Part shown: positions 27,699 to 35,957 of the stretch, piece by piece | Layout of the letters: each line of letters begins with the position of its first letter | Numbering within the stretch: position 1 is the stretch's first letter | Assembly: GCF_036689815.1 (NCBI RefSeq) | Contig: NZ_JBAHUR010000009.1 | Span: forward strand, 72,718 to 136,717 | Direction: 5' to 3' | DNA: 64,000 nucleotides | Source of the DNA: Magnetovibrio sp. PR-2 | GTDB lineage: Bacteria > Pseudomonadota > Alphaproteobacteria > Rhodospirillales > Magnetovibrionaceae | Notes under the pieces: model-generated | Seen by the model: only the letters and a program-made list of their open reading frames with translations | Databases searched by the model: none | What the model was told of the DNA's origin: nothing | Made by a program: the position numbers and the translations under genes

Positions 27699-28106
27699 AT
27701 GAGCAATAAAAAACGTGAAATGGTCGTACTGACAGACGTGTCGCTGATCACAGCGATTGTGCAACGGGGCAAGGCCGACGAGATCGTCAAAGCCGCGCAA
27801 GAGGTCGGTGCTCAGGGCGCAAGCATCCATTATTCCCATGGCCGCGGGGTGCGCGAACGCCTTGGTGTGTTGGGACTGGTGGTGGAAGCCGAAAAAGAGA
27901 CCATCCAGATCATTGTCTCCTCCGACCAAGCCAACCGCGTGTTCGAAAGCATTTACCGGGCTGGAGACTTTGACACTCCCGGAATGGGCATCATGTGGGT
28001 GACCCCCGTGGAAAAGGCCGCGACCTTTATTCCGGAAGATATCCTTGAGAAGTTCGGCCGTGAGGATCGTCGCAATCCCTTTGACGTGAGGCCGACCGAC
28101 GCATGA
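27699..28106 (+). CDS. PII-like protein, first of the DUF1538 operon
   Basis: A 135-residue PII-family protein: VLTDVSLITAIVQRGKADEIVKAAQEVGAQGASIHYSHGRGV resembles the PII core start. The uridylylation Tyr and the classic T-loop sequence are absent. The C-terminal part EKAATFIPEDILEKFGRED is extended compared with GlnK. It starts three bases after the DUF1538 stop and overlaps the next PII-like gene by 4 bases. It probably binds a nucleotide or small ligand and controls the adjacent membrane protein, by analogy with GlnK-AmtB; this is inference. Confidence 0.82.
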   Translation: MSNKKREMVVLTDVSLITAIVQRGKADEIVKAAQEVGAQGASIHYSHGRGVRERLGVLGLVVEAEKETIQIIVSSDQANRVFESIYRAGDFDTPGMGIMWVTPVEKAATFIPEDILEKFGREDRRNPFDVRPTDA

Positions 28107-28450
28107 GCTACCACACCACGCGCCCTCATAAAATTATCACGGCCATTTTGCCCAAGGGACGAGAGAGCGACCTTTTGCCCCGACTGGTGGACGAATTGGG
28201 GATCAACAGCTTTAACGTCGGCTTCGCGCGCGGCGTGGGCCGGATCACCCCACTGCGCCACCGCGGTGTCGGTGAAACCACCGAAAAAGCAATTCTCACG
28301 GTTTTAGTTGAAGAAGAACGCGCACAAGAAGTGTTTGAGTTCATTTTTTACGAGGCCGATATCAACCAGCCCCATGGCGGATTGATGTATCAACACCCCC
28401 TTCTGGCCAACACCGTGTTCAAGGTACCAGACATTGAAGACGAGCTGTAA
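28103..28450 (+). CDS. PII-like protein, second of the DUF1538 operon
   Basis: A 115-residue PII-like protein (MSYHTTRPHKIITAILPKGR start; GINSFNVGFARGVGR where canonical PII has its first loop; then EKAILTVLVEEERAQEVFEFIFYEADI). It too lacks the GlnK T-loop Tyr. It is coupled to the preceding PII-like gene through an ATGA overlap. Two different PII-like subunits may form a hetero-oligomer or two signal inputs for the DUF1538 protein. Confidence 0.8.
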   Translation: MSYHTTRPHKIITAILPKGRESDLLPRLVDELGINSFNVGFARGVGRITPLRHRGVGETTEKAILTVLVEEERAQEVFEFIFYEADINQPHGGLMYQHPLLANTVFKVPDIEDEL

Positions 28451-28456
28451 AGATGA

Positions 28457-28585
28457 GGCACGAGCCTAGGGCTGTACTTGTGCCACAGCCTAATCGAATT
28501 GCTGAACGAAAGTTTGCAAATCAAACGTACCCTAGGTGTTGGCACCACGGTTATTTTGGCCTTTCCATCCAAGCGCACCGTGCTC
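28457..28585 (+). pseudogene. remnant of a sensor histidine kinase (C-terminal ATPase end)
   Basis: Immediately after the PII-like gene, translation reads GTSLGLYLCHSLIELLN, then SLQIKRTLGVGTTVILAFP. This is the G2 box and last strands of a HATPase domain (usual form GTGLGL...STLGVGTTV). A TGA stop directly precedes it and there is no kinase upstream, so only the last ~43 codons survive. The sequence differs from the other kinases here, so it is not a local duplicate. It marks an old deletion or rearrangement. Confidence 0.75.
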
Positions 28586-28687
28586 AAAAAAACAGTCCCT
28601 TTCATGACCGCTCTGGGACAAAAGCAGACGAAAAGCACATGTTCCGTGGTTGGGTATCCTAATGCACAACGGTGATCTTGCGTATGT

Positions 28688-29749
28688 TCAGGCTTTGAGT
28701 GTCTCTGTGAGCCAGATGTCGAAATACGGATCACCCGTATCATTCTCGGCCAAGATTTCTCTATCGGGCTTTAAGAGGTTGGGGGCCTCTCTCGCTTCGC
28801 TCGGTGTGATGCCGAATTTTGACTTAAAAGCTCGAGAAAAGTGCGCTTCGCTGGCAAACCCCCAACTGTATGCAATTTCATAAATGCGGCTATTTTTATG
28901 TTGTTGAGAGACGAGAGCTTCAGCGCACCGTTTTAAACGGCGATCTTTAATGTACGCCTGCACGCCGCCATAGGGCTTGAACAAGCGAAATACGGTTGTT
29001 CTGGTCATGCCAAGCTTTGAACAGAGAGACGTCACCGTCAGGCCGGCGTGATGAAGATTGCTTTCAATTTCCAACTTAGCCCGCATGATCGTTGAGCGAG
29101 CGATATTTGATATTCCGTCCTCAATAGATTCAGGGCTGCTGTTGAGCGCGCTGGCAATCAAGGACATTGTTGGGGCAATGGTCAGGGCCGCGTCTTCACA
29201 AGATATGCCATCGACAACTCTGTTCATGGTTTTCATGTGCTCAACAACCAGGGTCACCATTGGGTTTCCTGCTTTGAGCACGCGGCCTTGTTGGCAATCT
29301 GGTGCATCTAGCAAAGGTGCTAAAAAATGACGCGGCACAACGTATGTTAAATTGTTGAAGTCAGAGGTTTCAGCCCAATGGTTGTCGGCAAGGTCCATGA
29401 CAACCAAGTCGCCCGGCATAATCGTATTTCGTTTTTGTCCACGGCAAATGTCTTGTGTTCCGGATAGATGTGTTTGAATTAAATAATAATCCAAACCATC
29501 TTGAGCCGTGCGTAACGCATTTCTCGAAAACGTTTGTGCCACCGTGTCACACCGGGTGAACACGACTTGATCGTCCAAAAGATAACTGTCCAGCGACGCA
29601 GAAAACGCTTCCCCCTCAGCGCCCGAAGCAGATTTCACCTCAAACAAAGTGGAAATAACTTCACGCCAAGCCTCGTATTGACGCTCAGGGGGGATGTTGT
29701 CGCTGGAAAACAATGATTTTTCCACGACGTCGTTCTCATGCCCGCTCAT
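28688..29749 (-). CDS. AraC family transcriptional regulator
   Basis: A 353-residue regulator. The N-terminal ~200 residues resemble the AraC_binding_2 type sensory domain (FSRNALRTAQDGLDYYLIQTHLSG, MPGDLVVMDLADNHWAETSDF). The C-terminal HTH_18 has the two helix-turn-helix motifs: VTSLCSKLGMTRTTVFRLFK and IYEIAYSWGFASEAHFSRAFK, ending KFGITPSEAREA. The effector is unknown. It is divergent from the autotransporter gene with 244 bases between them, so that gene is a plausible target. Confidence 0.93.
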   Translation of the reverse strand: MSGHENDVVEKSLFSSDNIPPERQYEAWREVISTLFEVKSASGAEGEAFSASLDSYLLDDQVVFTRCDTVAQTFSRNALRTAQDGLDYYLIQTHLSGTQDICRGQKRNTIMPGDLVVMDLADNHWAETSDFNNLTYVVPRHFLAPLLDAPDCQQGRVLKAGNPMVTLVVEHMKTMNRVVDGISCEDAALTIAPTMSLIASALNSSPESIEDGISNIARSTIMRAKLEIESNLHHAGLTVTSLCSKLGMTRTTVFRLFKPYGGVQAYIKDRRLKRCAEALVSQQHKNSRIYEIAYSWGFASEAHFSRAFKSKFGITPSEAREAPNLLKPDREILAENDTGDPYFDIWLTETLKA

Positions 29750-29993
29750 GCAAATGACTTTCCCTCGCTCGTACCTCTTGCCCCTTGTGCGCTAACCATA
29801 AATCGAAATACGAGAAAATGTAACACAAATGCTCGGATTGGCATTTTCGGTCAACGAGTTTGGAACGGCTGGTCAAACCCGCAAAATCGCAACTTCCTAT
29901 ACTGACGTCCAACTAGACTTAGGCTGCCCCTTGGGCGCCTGAGATTGTTCGCGTCGTCGTCACGCTATCGCGTCAGAATGTAAAGAGCATACA

Positions 29994-31877
29994 GTGTCTT
30001 CAACAAATCCCCCCAAGCCCGCGTTTCTTATTTCTGCTGTAATAGTATTCCTCGCAGTCCTCCTTGCGCCCGAGCGGGCGGAGGCAGCGACGACGATTAC
30101 ATGTGCAGGCGCACATAACAATGCCAGCGACAGCTGGATTCATTATGACTATTCAGCAGGCACATGTTCCATCAGTGATGGTTTCATTGCGGGGGGCGTA
30201 GGCGACATGTACGTCCAGCTTCGCGTGACTAAGATCATTAATATGTTTACCGATTCAGATTTCGACGGCACATCGACAAATGCCGAACACAGAGGGTGTA
30301 GCGTTGGTGATGATGGCGTAAAGGCCGCCAAAAGCACCTGTGCTGACAACGCAGTAGCGGCGGGCACATACACCTCATATATCAAAGGCTTGGTGGCTGC
30401 TGATGAAACGGCGACCCTGACGGTAAACTATGTTGTCAATGCCGGTGCGACACTTGACGTTACCTCAGCAAGTGTCGTTGTTGGTACATTTTCCGGTACA
30501 GATACGCCCACAGCGCTGCTTAGTTCTGTTTCCAGTTCCCAAACAAGTGTCATTATTAAAAATGTGAATACACGCCTTACCGCCGTGTTGAGCGGCGGGG
30601 CAACGGGCGTTGGGCGGAGCAACGCCTCAGGAGTGGGACGGGAAGAGCCAACTGCGCCGTCACGTTTCACGAGCCAGCCTTCGGACTTCATTTTTGGAGG
30701 TTCTCGCGAAGGCTTGCTTTCCATAAACAAAACCACCAACACCTTTTCCGAAGGTTCGTCACGGGGTGTTAAGCTTGAAAACGCGTTAAGTGAAATTGCG
30801 ATGCTCGCTTCATTCGACACGTCCCAAATGATCCTTGCCGCTGCAAACGAAAACCAGGGACAACCCGGCGCCACGCGGACGCTGGGCAATCCCTTGGTTG
30901 ACCGGCCCTGGACAATTTGGGGCCATGGCAGCCGCACCAGTGTAACCAATACACGCAACAACAGTGGCGACGACAGTCGTTATGATGGGGATGTGTGGGG
31001 CTATAACATTGGGGTTGATTACCGCATCACATCAGATTTGTACGCGGGTGCATCCCTGGGCTATTCCAAAACCAAACTGAACACCACGTACAATTTCGGC
31101 ACATATCGCGAAGTCAACAAAATGGTGACGCCCTATGCCGTCTGGCAACCGGACGAAAATATTCAGCTGTCAGCAATGGCCGGCTATTCCATTGGCGATC
31201 TTGAAAAAGAACGCGACGATGACATCACGTCCGACACGGACACCAGCATGTGGTTTGCCTCAATGAAGGGGGCATACATGTTTCAACCCAAACCCGATGT
31301 GCCGCTCAGCATGAACGTTCACGTCGGCGTTTTGGCCTCTCGCAAAAAGATTGACGGTTATACGGAGAGTGATGGCGAGGTGGCCCAAAATGCAACGACC
31401 AACACGCGCCAAGTCAGCACGGGACTAGAGAGTGCCTACACCTTTGATGTCCAAAGCTTGCTCTTAGAACCGTTTGTGCGCACAGATTATGTCCATGACT
31501 TCATGGATGTGACGAATATGGACCATGGAGCCTACAACGTGGGCGGTGGCTTGCGGTTGGGGTCTGAGCAATACGGTCTCAATGGCTCCATCGAAGGCGA
31601 GACGCAATTGGGGCGATCTGACTATGAAGAATATTCCATCGCCAGCATGGTCACCTACAGCTTTGCGCTAGACGGTGAAGCGAACGCCAAATCAAACATG
31701 GCTGAACCTTACATCAAAACGACCTTCACCATGGCGACCCAGACCTTCGGCACAGGGGTGAAGTACACCCACGGACGACTTCCCCTAACCATCAATATGG
31801 ATATGAGCCAGTCGATGCCGACAACAGGTGGCGCCAACGCTTTCCAAACAGAAGTGAAAGCCGCTTTGACTTTCTAA
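29994..31877 (+). CDS. autotransporter beta-domain protein
   Basis: A 627-residue secreted/outer-membrane protein starting at GTG 29994, with a signal peptide (LISAVIVFLAVLLAPERAEA). The passenger (about residues 31-290) is short, Thr/Asn/Ser rich and contains several Cys (ITCAGAH, GTCSISDG, RGCSVGDDG, STCADNA), which is unusual for autotransporters. The C-terminal ~280 residues are an autotransporter beta-barrel: RPWTIWGHGSRTSV, VWGYNIGVDYRITSDLYAGA, TPYAVWQP, ending in an aromatic residue (AALTF). Its function (adhesin or enzyme) cannot be told. Confidence 0.85.
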   Translation: MSSTNPPKPAFLISAVIVFLAVLLAPERAEAATTITCAGAHNNASDSWIHYDYSAGTCSISDGFIAGGVGDMYVQLRVTKIINMFTDSDFDGTSTNAEHRGCSVGDDGVKAAKSTCADNAVAAGTYTSYIKGLVAADETATLTVNYVVNAGATLDVTSASVVVGTFSGTDTPTALLSSVSSSQTSVIIKNVNTRLTAVLSGGATGVGRSNASGVGREEPTAPSRFTSQPSDFIFGGSREGLLSINKTTNTFSEGSSRGVKLENALSEIAMLASFDTSQMILAAANENQGQPGATRTLGNPLVDRPWTIWGHGSRTSVTNTRNNSGDDSRYDGDVWGYNIGVDYRITSDLYAGASLGYSKTKLNTTYNFGTYREVNKMVTPYAVWQPDENIQLSAMAGYSIGDLEKERDDDITSDTDTSMWFASMKGAYMFQPKPDVPLSMNVHVGVLASRKKIDGYTESDGEVAQNATTNTRQVSTGLESAYTFDVQSLLLEPFVRTDYVHDFMDVTNMDHGAYNVGGGLRLGSEQYGLNGSIEGETQLGRSDYEEYSIASMVTYSFALDGEANAKSNMAEPYIKTTFTMATQTFGTGVKYTHGRLPLTINMDMSQSMPTTGGANAFQTEVKAALTF

Positions 31878-31898
31878 GTCGAACTTGGTTTGAGTGCC

Positions 31899-32795
31899 CT
31901 AGCGCAACACAATCGTCTTGTGCCCGTTTAACATCACACGCCGTTCACAGTGCCAGCGCACCGCGCGGTTCAAAACGCCCGTTTCCACGTGGCGGCCGAC
32001 TTCGACGAACTCGGACGCGGAGTTGGTGTGGCTGACGCGTTCGGAATCTTGCTCAATGATAGGGCCTTCGTCCAAATCCGACGTGACATAGTGCGCCGTG
32101 GCGCCGATCAACTTCACACCGCGGGCATGGGCTTGTTGGTAAGGCTTCGCCCCTTTGAAGCTGGGCAGGAACGAGTGGTGAATGTTGATGCAGCGCCCCT
32201 TCAACGCATCACACATTTCAGAGCTAAGCACCTGCATGTAGCGCGCCAGCACCAACAGCTCTGTGTCGGTGTCGTCCATCAGATCCAAAATCTGTTTCTC
32301 TTGGTCGCGCTTGGTTTCTTTGGTAACCGGCAAATGGTGGAACGGCAGCTCGTGCATTTCCACCAATTTGCGGAAGGTTTCGTGGTTGGACACCACGGCT
32401 GAAATGTCTACGGGCAAACGCCCGGTCACCCACGCGTGCAGCAAATCATTGAGACAATGCCCAAACTTGGACACCGCGATCATCACCCGCGGCTTTTCTG
32501 TCATGGGGTGGACGTTCCAGTCCATGTCGAACTTTCGGCCAATCTCGCTCATGCCTTGGCAGATGGCGTCAATGCCGGGCCACGCATCAGAGCCCTTGGC
32601 AAACACCGTGCGCAAAAAGAACCGCCCGGTTTCGTCATCGCCGTAGTGCACACTTTCGGAAATGAAGGCGCCGTTGTCGGCAAAAAAGGTCGAGGTCGCC
32701 GCCACGATCCCGATGGTGTCGGGGCAGTTCACTGTGAGGATATATTTCTCGCTCGCCGCCGCAATCGTCGCCGGAGAAGTCGCAATTTCGTTCAT
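31899..32795 (-). CDS. purU: formyltetrahydrofolate deformylase
   Basis: Hydrolyses 10-formyl-tetrahydrofolate to formate and tetrahydrofolate. The 298-residue protein has an N-terminal ACT domain (ILTVNCPDTIGIVAATSTFF) and a C-terminal formyltransferase domain with INIHHSFLPSFKGAKPYQQAH (catalytic Asn-His) and GATAHYVTSDLDEGPIIEQ (catalytic Asp). ATG 32795 is used. Its position next to the N-methylglutamate pathway genes suggests it releases formate from methyl groups loaded on folate during methylamine or sarcosine breakdown. Confidence 0.95.
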   Translation of the reverse strand: MNEIATSPATIAAASEKYILTVNCPDTIGIVAATSTFFADNGAFISESVHYGDDETGRFFLRTVFAKGSDAWPGIDAICQGMSEIGRKFDMDWNVHPMTEKPRVMIAVSKFGHCLNDLLHAWVTGRLPVDISAVVSNHETFRKLVEMHELPFHHLPVTKETKRDQEKQILDLMDDTDTELLVLARYMQVLSSEMCDALKGRCINIHHSFLPSFKGAKPYQQAHARGVKLIGATAHYVTSDLDEGPIIEQDSERVSHTNSASEFVEVGRHVETGVLNRAVRWHCERRVMLNGHKTIVLR

Positions 32796-32815
32796 GTTCG
32801 TTTTCCCAATTTGAG

Positions 32816-32863
32816 CGTGTTTTGCCAACACGTCGCCCAGCTGTCGGAGAATACCCCCGACAG
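32816..32863 (-). other. two adjacent hairpins in the purU leader
   Basis: CGTGTT/AACACG (32816-32832, 5-base loop) and CTGTCGG/CCGACAG (32841-32863, 9-base loop) lie 20-70 bases upstream of the purU start on its coding strand. They could form an RNA leader structure. No known riboswitch pattern was recognised. Confidence 0.4.
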
Positions 32864-32874
32864 ACCTCAAAAGG

Positions 32875-33140
32875 CTAGAGTGAGTTTCGATTAGGTTGAC
32901 GCATTTGACCGTCTTTCTTTGTCCTGTGGCGAGGCGAGACGCGCAGGTCGATGCGGATCATCGTCCGAGTGTCTCAACGAAACCACGGGGCAAAGAAAGG
33001 CGGCCTTCGGTGGGGCGCTTTTTCGTTTTGGCAACGTCCCATCCCTTGGCCGATGAACCACATCGACCTGCGGAATGCTCCGAACCAAAACGAAAAATCG
33101 CCGCCATCAAATGCGTCAACCTAATCCAAACTCACTCTAG
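32875..33140. mobile_element. MITE-like element with 34-bp inverted ends
   Basis: The ends CTAGAGTGAGTTT... (32875-32908) and ...AAACTCACTCTAG (33107-33140) are inverted copies of 34 bases differing at one position. The 266-base element encodes no credible protein. Its interior is itself imperfectly palindromic: CTTTCTTTG against CAAAGAAAGG, and CGCAGGTCGATG against CATCGACCTGCGG. The whole single strand could fold into a long hairpin. The CTAG at each end is palindromic, so a target duplication cannot be told from the terminal repeat. No transposase is present, so it would be non-autonomous. Confidence 0.85.
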
Positions 33141-33162
33141 TGGTGTCTCTAAGTGAAACGCG

Positions 33163-34491
33163 TCAGCAATCTAACGTGTTGGCGCGCTCCCACGTGCTGG
33201 CGTGGCTCATGAAATTGTTCCACTCCTGCATTTTCATTTTCAAATAGCTGTCTACAAATTCAGAGCCTAGCCCTGCGCGCACCACGTCGCTGGTTTCCAT
33301 CAAGCGCAAGGCATCCAACATATTGAGCGGAAGCTTTTTCACATCGTGCAGAGTGTGGCCGTCTTCGTACATGTTGATGTCCAAACGCTCACCGGGATCG
33401 CGGTTGTTTTCCACCCCATCCAAACCTGCGGCGAGAACACCCGCTTGGCTCAAGTACGGATTGGTGGAGCCGTCCATCAAGCGGAACTCAAAGCGCCCGG
33501 CATCGGGGATGCGCACCATGTGCGTGCGGTTGTTGCCGGTAAAGGTCACCGTGTTCGGCGACCATGTGGCACCAGACGCGGTGATGGGTGCATTGATGCG
33601 TTTGTAGCTGTTCACGGTGGGGTTAAAGATGGCACACAGTGCGTCAGCCGAATGCATCACACCGCCCATGAACTGATAGCCTATTTTGGAAATACCCATT
33701 TCGTCCTTTTTATCGGCAAACAGGTTTTTATTGCCCGTTTTGTCCCAGACCGACACGTGCATGTGGCAGCCATTGCCCGTTAAGTGGTTAAAGGGCTTGG
33801 GCATGAACGTCGCGCGCATACCGCGTTTTTCGGCCAAGGTTTTGGCCATGAATTTAAAGAACACGTGGCGGTCGGCGGTGACCAAAGCGTCGTCGTAGTC
33901 CCAGTTCATTTCAAACTGGCCGTTGGCGTCTTCGTGATCGTTTTGATACGGACCCCAACCCAAATCCGACATGCAATCGCAGATCTCTGAAATCAGATCG
34001 TATTGACGCATCAAAGCCGACTGATCGTAACAGGGCTTGTCTTGGGTATCGAGCGGATCAGCCAATGCATTGCCTTCCGGCGTCAGCAAAAAGTATTCGC
34101 ACTCCACACCGGATTTCATGTGCAGACCTTTTTTGGTGGCTTTCGCGACTTGATCCTTCAACAAATTGCGCGGGCCTTGGCCGACGCTTTTGCCTTCCAT
34201 CACCAAGTCAGAGGCCAACCAACCCACGTCCTTTTGCCACGGCAGTTGAATAAGGCTGTCGGGATCGGGCACACCGAACAGGTCGGGGTCGGCGGGGCTC
34301 ATATCCAAGTGCGCGGCAAAACCGGCGAAGCCTGCACCGTCCTTTTGCATGCCCTTGATCGCAGACGTCGGCACCAACTTAGCGCGCAACGTGCCGAACA
34401 GATCGACGAAGCTCACCAGGAAATACTTGATGCCTAAGGATTTTGCCTTCGCCTGAAGGTCTTTGGTTTTGGCTGCCGCCGCCTTGCTCAT
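33163..34491 (-). CDS. gmaS: gamma-glutamylmethylamide synthetase (glutamine synthetase family, type III)
   Basis: A glutamine-synthetase-like ligase of 442 residues. The family is shared by GlnT/type III glutamine synthetase and GmaS, which joins methylamine to glutamate using ATP. The context (mgdABCD and mgs genes) favours GmaS, first step of the N-methylglutamate pathway. Motifs visible are GVECEYFLLTPEG (metal Glu), NGQFEMNWDYDDAL, FMPKPFNHLTGNGCHMHVSVWD and RIPDAGRFEFRLMDGSTNPYL. The ATG at 34491 has AGGAG seven bases upstream. It is read after the regulator gene on the same strand and has its own 182-base upstream gap with a palindrome. Confidence 0.87.
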   Translation of the reverse strand: MSKAAAAKTKDLQAKAKSLGIKYFLVSFVDLFGTLRAKLVPTSAIKGMQKDGAGFAGFAAHLDMSPADPDLFGVPDPDSLIQLPWQKDVGWLASDLVMEGKSVGQGPRNLLKDQVAKATKKGLHMKSGVECEYFLLTPEGNALADPLDTQDKPCYDQSALMRQYDLISEICDCMSDLGWGPYQNDHEDANGQFEMNWDYDDALVTADRHVFFKFMAKTLAEKRGMRATFMPKPFNHLTGNGCHMHVSVWDKTGNKNLFADKKDEMGISKIGYQFMGGVMHSADALCAIFNPTVNSYKRINAPITASGATWSPNTVTFTGNNRTHMVRIPDAGRFEFRLMDGSTNPYLSQAGVLAAGLDGVENNRDPGERLDINMYEDGHTLHDVKKLPLNMLDALRLMETSDVVRAGLGSEFVDSYLKMKMQEWNNFMSHASTWERANTLDC

Positions 34492-34551
34492 ATCGTGCTC
34501 CTTACCCGAAAGCTCATAAACTCTCATTTGATCCATTTTTGCCCAATAATT

Positions 34552-34565
34552 GCGCAAAAATGCGC
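34552..34565. promoter_or_regulatory. small inverted repeat upstream of gmaS
   Basis: GCGCA-AAAA-TGCGC (34552-34565) lies 61 bases before the gmaS start. It may be an operator. The gap also contains the motif described at 34648-34663. Confidence 0.35.
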
Positions 34566-34647
34566 GTCAGGCATGTGCAGACCATCAATTGTGCAAGATT
34601 AGCGCCAAAGGCCGCAAACATCAACCCAAATGAAAACTTTTTTCACC

Positions 34648-34663
34648 TGAGGAAACATGTTTT
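34648..34663. promoter_or_regulatory. putative operator, third copy of the methylamine-cluster motif
   Basis: TGAGGAAACATGTTTT, preceded by a T-run and CACC, resembles AGAGGAAATAT motifs in the mgdA-mgsA intergenic region. The core AAACATGTTT is a palindrome. Its position between the XRE-cupin gene and gmaS suits control of gmaS. Confidence 0.4.
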
Positions 34664-34673
34664 GGGCGGAATT

Positions 34674-35336
34674 TTAAGAATTTTCGCTGCGTGGATAGGA
34701 AATGATCGACATCAGCTTGATGGGCAGATCAATCAGTTCTTCCGGACCGTGGGGGGCGTCGGCATCGAAGAACAACGAATCGCCCGCTTCCATGGTGTAG
34801 AGGTGATTGCCGTGGCGGTAGCTGACTTTGCCTTCCAGCACATAGACGAATTCGAGGCCTGAGTGCTGAAACAACGGGAACACGTCGGATTCTTCGGTGA
34901 GCGTGATCAGGTAGGGTTCAACCGTGATGGCCTTGTGCACCGAATGGCCCAGCAATTGGTATTGGTGGCCCGCCCGCGTGCCGCGCCGTTCAATGGCTAA
35001 GCCCTCGCCCGCTTTCACGAACGTGGCGTCGCGCTGTTCTTCGAACCGGCGGAACAAAGTGGTCACCGGAACGTTCAAGGCGCGCGATAAGGACTGCAAC
35101 GTCGCCAAGGACGGGCTGGTTTGGCCGTTTTCGATTTTGGACAACATGCCCGGCGACACGCCCGCTTGTTTGGACAGCTCCACCACCGTCATGCCCAATT
35201 TGTTGCGGAACTCACGAACTTGATAGCCGATGGCGGCTTCCAAGCTGTTTTGTTGGGCACCGTCCAGGGCATGGGGGTCTTGATCCAACATTACAGATCC
35301 TGTGTCTTGATTGGATTTGCCGGATGTGTTGGCCAA
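34674..35336 (-). CDS. XRE-family regulator with cupin domain
   Basis: A 220-residue regulator. An N-terminal HTH_3 domain (VVELSKQAGVSPGMLSKIENG, then TSPSLATLQSLSRALNVP) is followed by a C-terminal cupin sensor (SGLEFVYVLEGKVSYRHG, LYTMEAGDSLFFDADAPHG). Such regulators often sense amino-acid or amine-related ligands. TTG 35336 is chosen as start because AGGAG lies seven bases upstream. It sits within the mgd operon just before gmaS and is the most likely local regulator of the methylamine genes. Confidence 0.88.
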   Translation of the reverse strand: MANTSGKSNQDTGSVMLDQDPHALDGAQQNSLEAAIGYQVREFRNKLGMTVVELSKQAGVSPGMLSKIENGQTSPSLATLQSLSRALNVPVTTLFRRFEEQRDATFVKAGEGLAIERRGTRAGHQYQLLGHSVHKAITVEPYLITLTEESDVFPLFQHSGLEFVYVLEGKVSYRHGNHLYTMEAGDSLFFDADAPHGPEELIDLPIKLMSIISYPRSENS

Positions 35337-35352
35337 TGTGTTGCTCCTAGCA

Positions 35353-35955
35353 TCATGAGAGGTCCGCGATTGAGACGGGACCGCCGTCGAACTCTGCCAT
35401 GGCGTCCATTAAATACGCCCAGAGCGAGCGTGCAGACGTCCAATCGGCGAGCACATGATAGCTTGGGAATTTTGATTTGTCTTTGAAGGTCTCATCATCG
35501 CGGATCACAATGGCATTAATGCGCGCCACCGAAGTCTGTGCAATCTGAAGGTCTGCAAAGGCTTTGGGGCGCAAATCGACACCGCACACTTTGGCGAACA
35601 TTTGTGGGGCGGCTTCACCCACGACCGTGAACCAAGCGTGCGAATCGAACCTCGGCATGGGAAAACAGAGCCCCTGCCCCGCCCCCAGATGCGTCATGGC
35701 ATCTTGGGTCCACGAACCCGGTGCGCGCGGATTGTCCAACAGCAAAACTTCACCCGGAGCCAAGCGCGCAACCAAACCACCTTCGTGACGCACCGAGGTG
35801 TTCGAGGCTTCGGGCAAGGGAAGTCCTGCGGCTTTCATCCACGCTGGCGTATCTGTTCCTTTCGCGCCGGCACGCGACACCATAGACAAATCCACCAACT
35901 GCAAGGGGGCAGACTTTTGGCTTTTAAAAAATGAGATGGGGCTGATTGCGGTCAT
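35353..35955 (-). CDS. mgdD: N-methylglutamate dehydrogenase subunit D (sarcosine oxidase gamma-like)
   Basis: A 200-residue protein of the sarcosine oxidase gamma family. Conserved features include LVDLSMVSRAGAKGTDTPAW, LAPGEVLLLD and WFTVVGEAAPQMFAKVCGVDL. The last subunit of the heterotetramer, it has no known catalytic residue. It is separated from the alpha-subunit gene by 2 bases. Gene order (beta, delta, alpha, gamma) is shared by sarcosine oxidase (soxBDAG) and N-methylglutamate dehydrogenase (mgdABCD). The adjacent gmaS and mgs genes favour the latter. Confidence 0.82.
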   Translation of the reverse strand: MTAISPISFFKSQKSAPLQLVDLSMVSRAGAKGTDTPAWMKAAGLPLPEASNTSVRHEGGLVARLAPGEVLLLDNPRAPGSWTQDAMTHLGAGQGLCFPMPRFDSHAWFTVVGEAAPQMFAKVCGVDLRPKAFADLQIAQTSVARINAIVIRDDETFKDKSKFPSYHVLADWTSARSLWAYLMDAMAEFDGGPVSIADLS

Positions 35956-35957
35956 AA

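Noticed and set aside
32796-32874. Glycine or tetrahydrofolate riboswitch ahead of purU
   Set aside because: Two plain hairpins are present, but none of the conserved riboswitch core motifs was recognised.
32891-33156. Short frames inside the MITE-like element
   Set aside because: They follow from the inverted repeat and have no domain or ribosome site.
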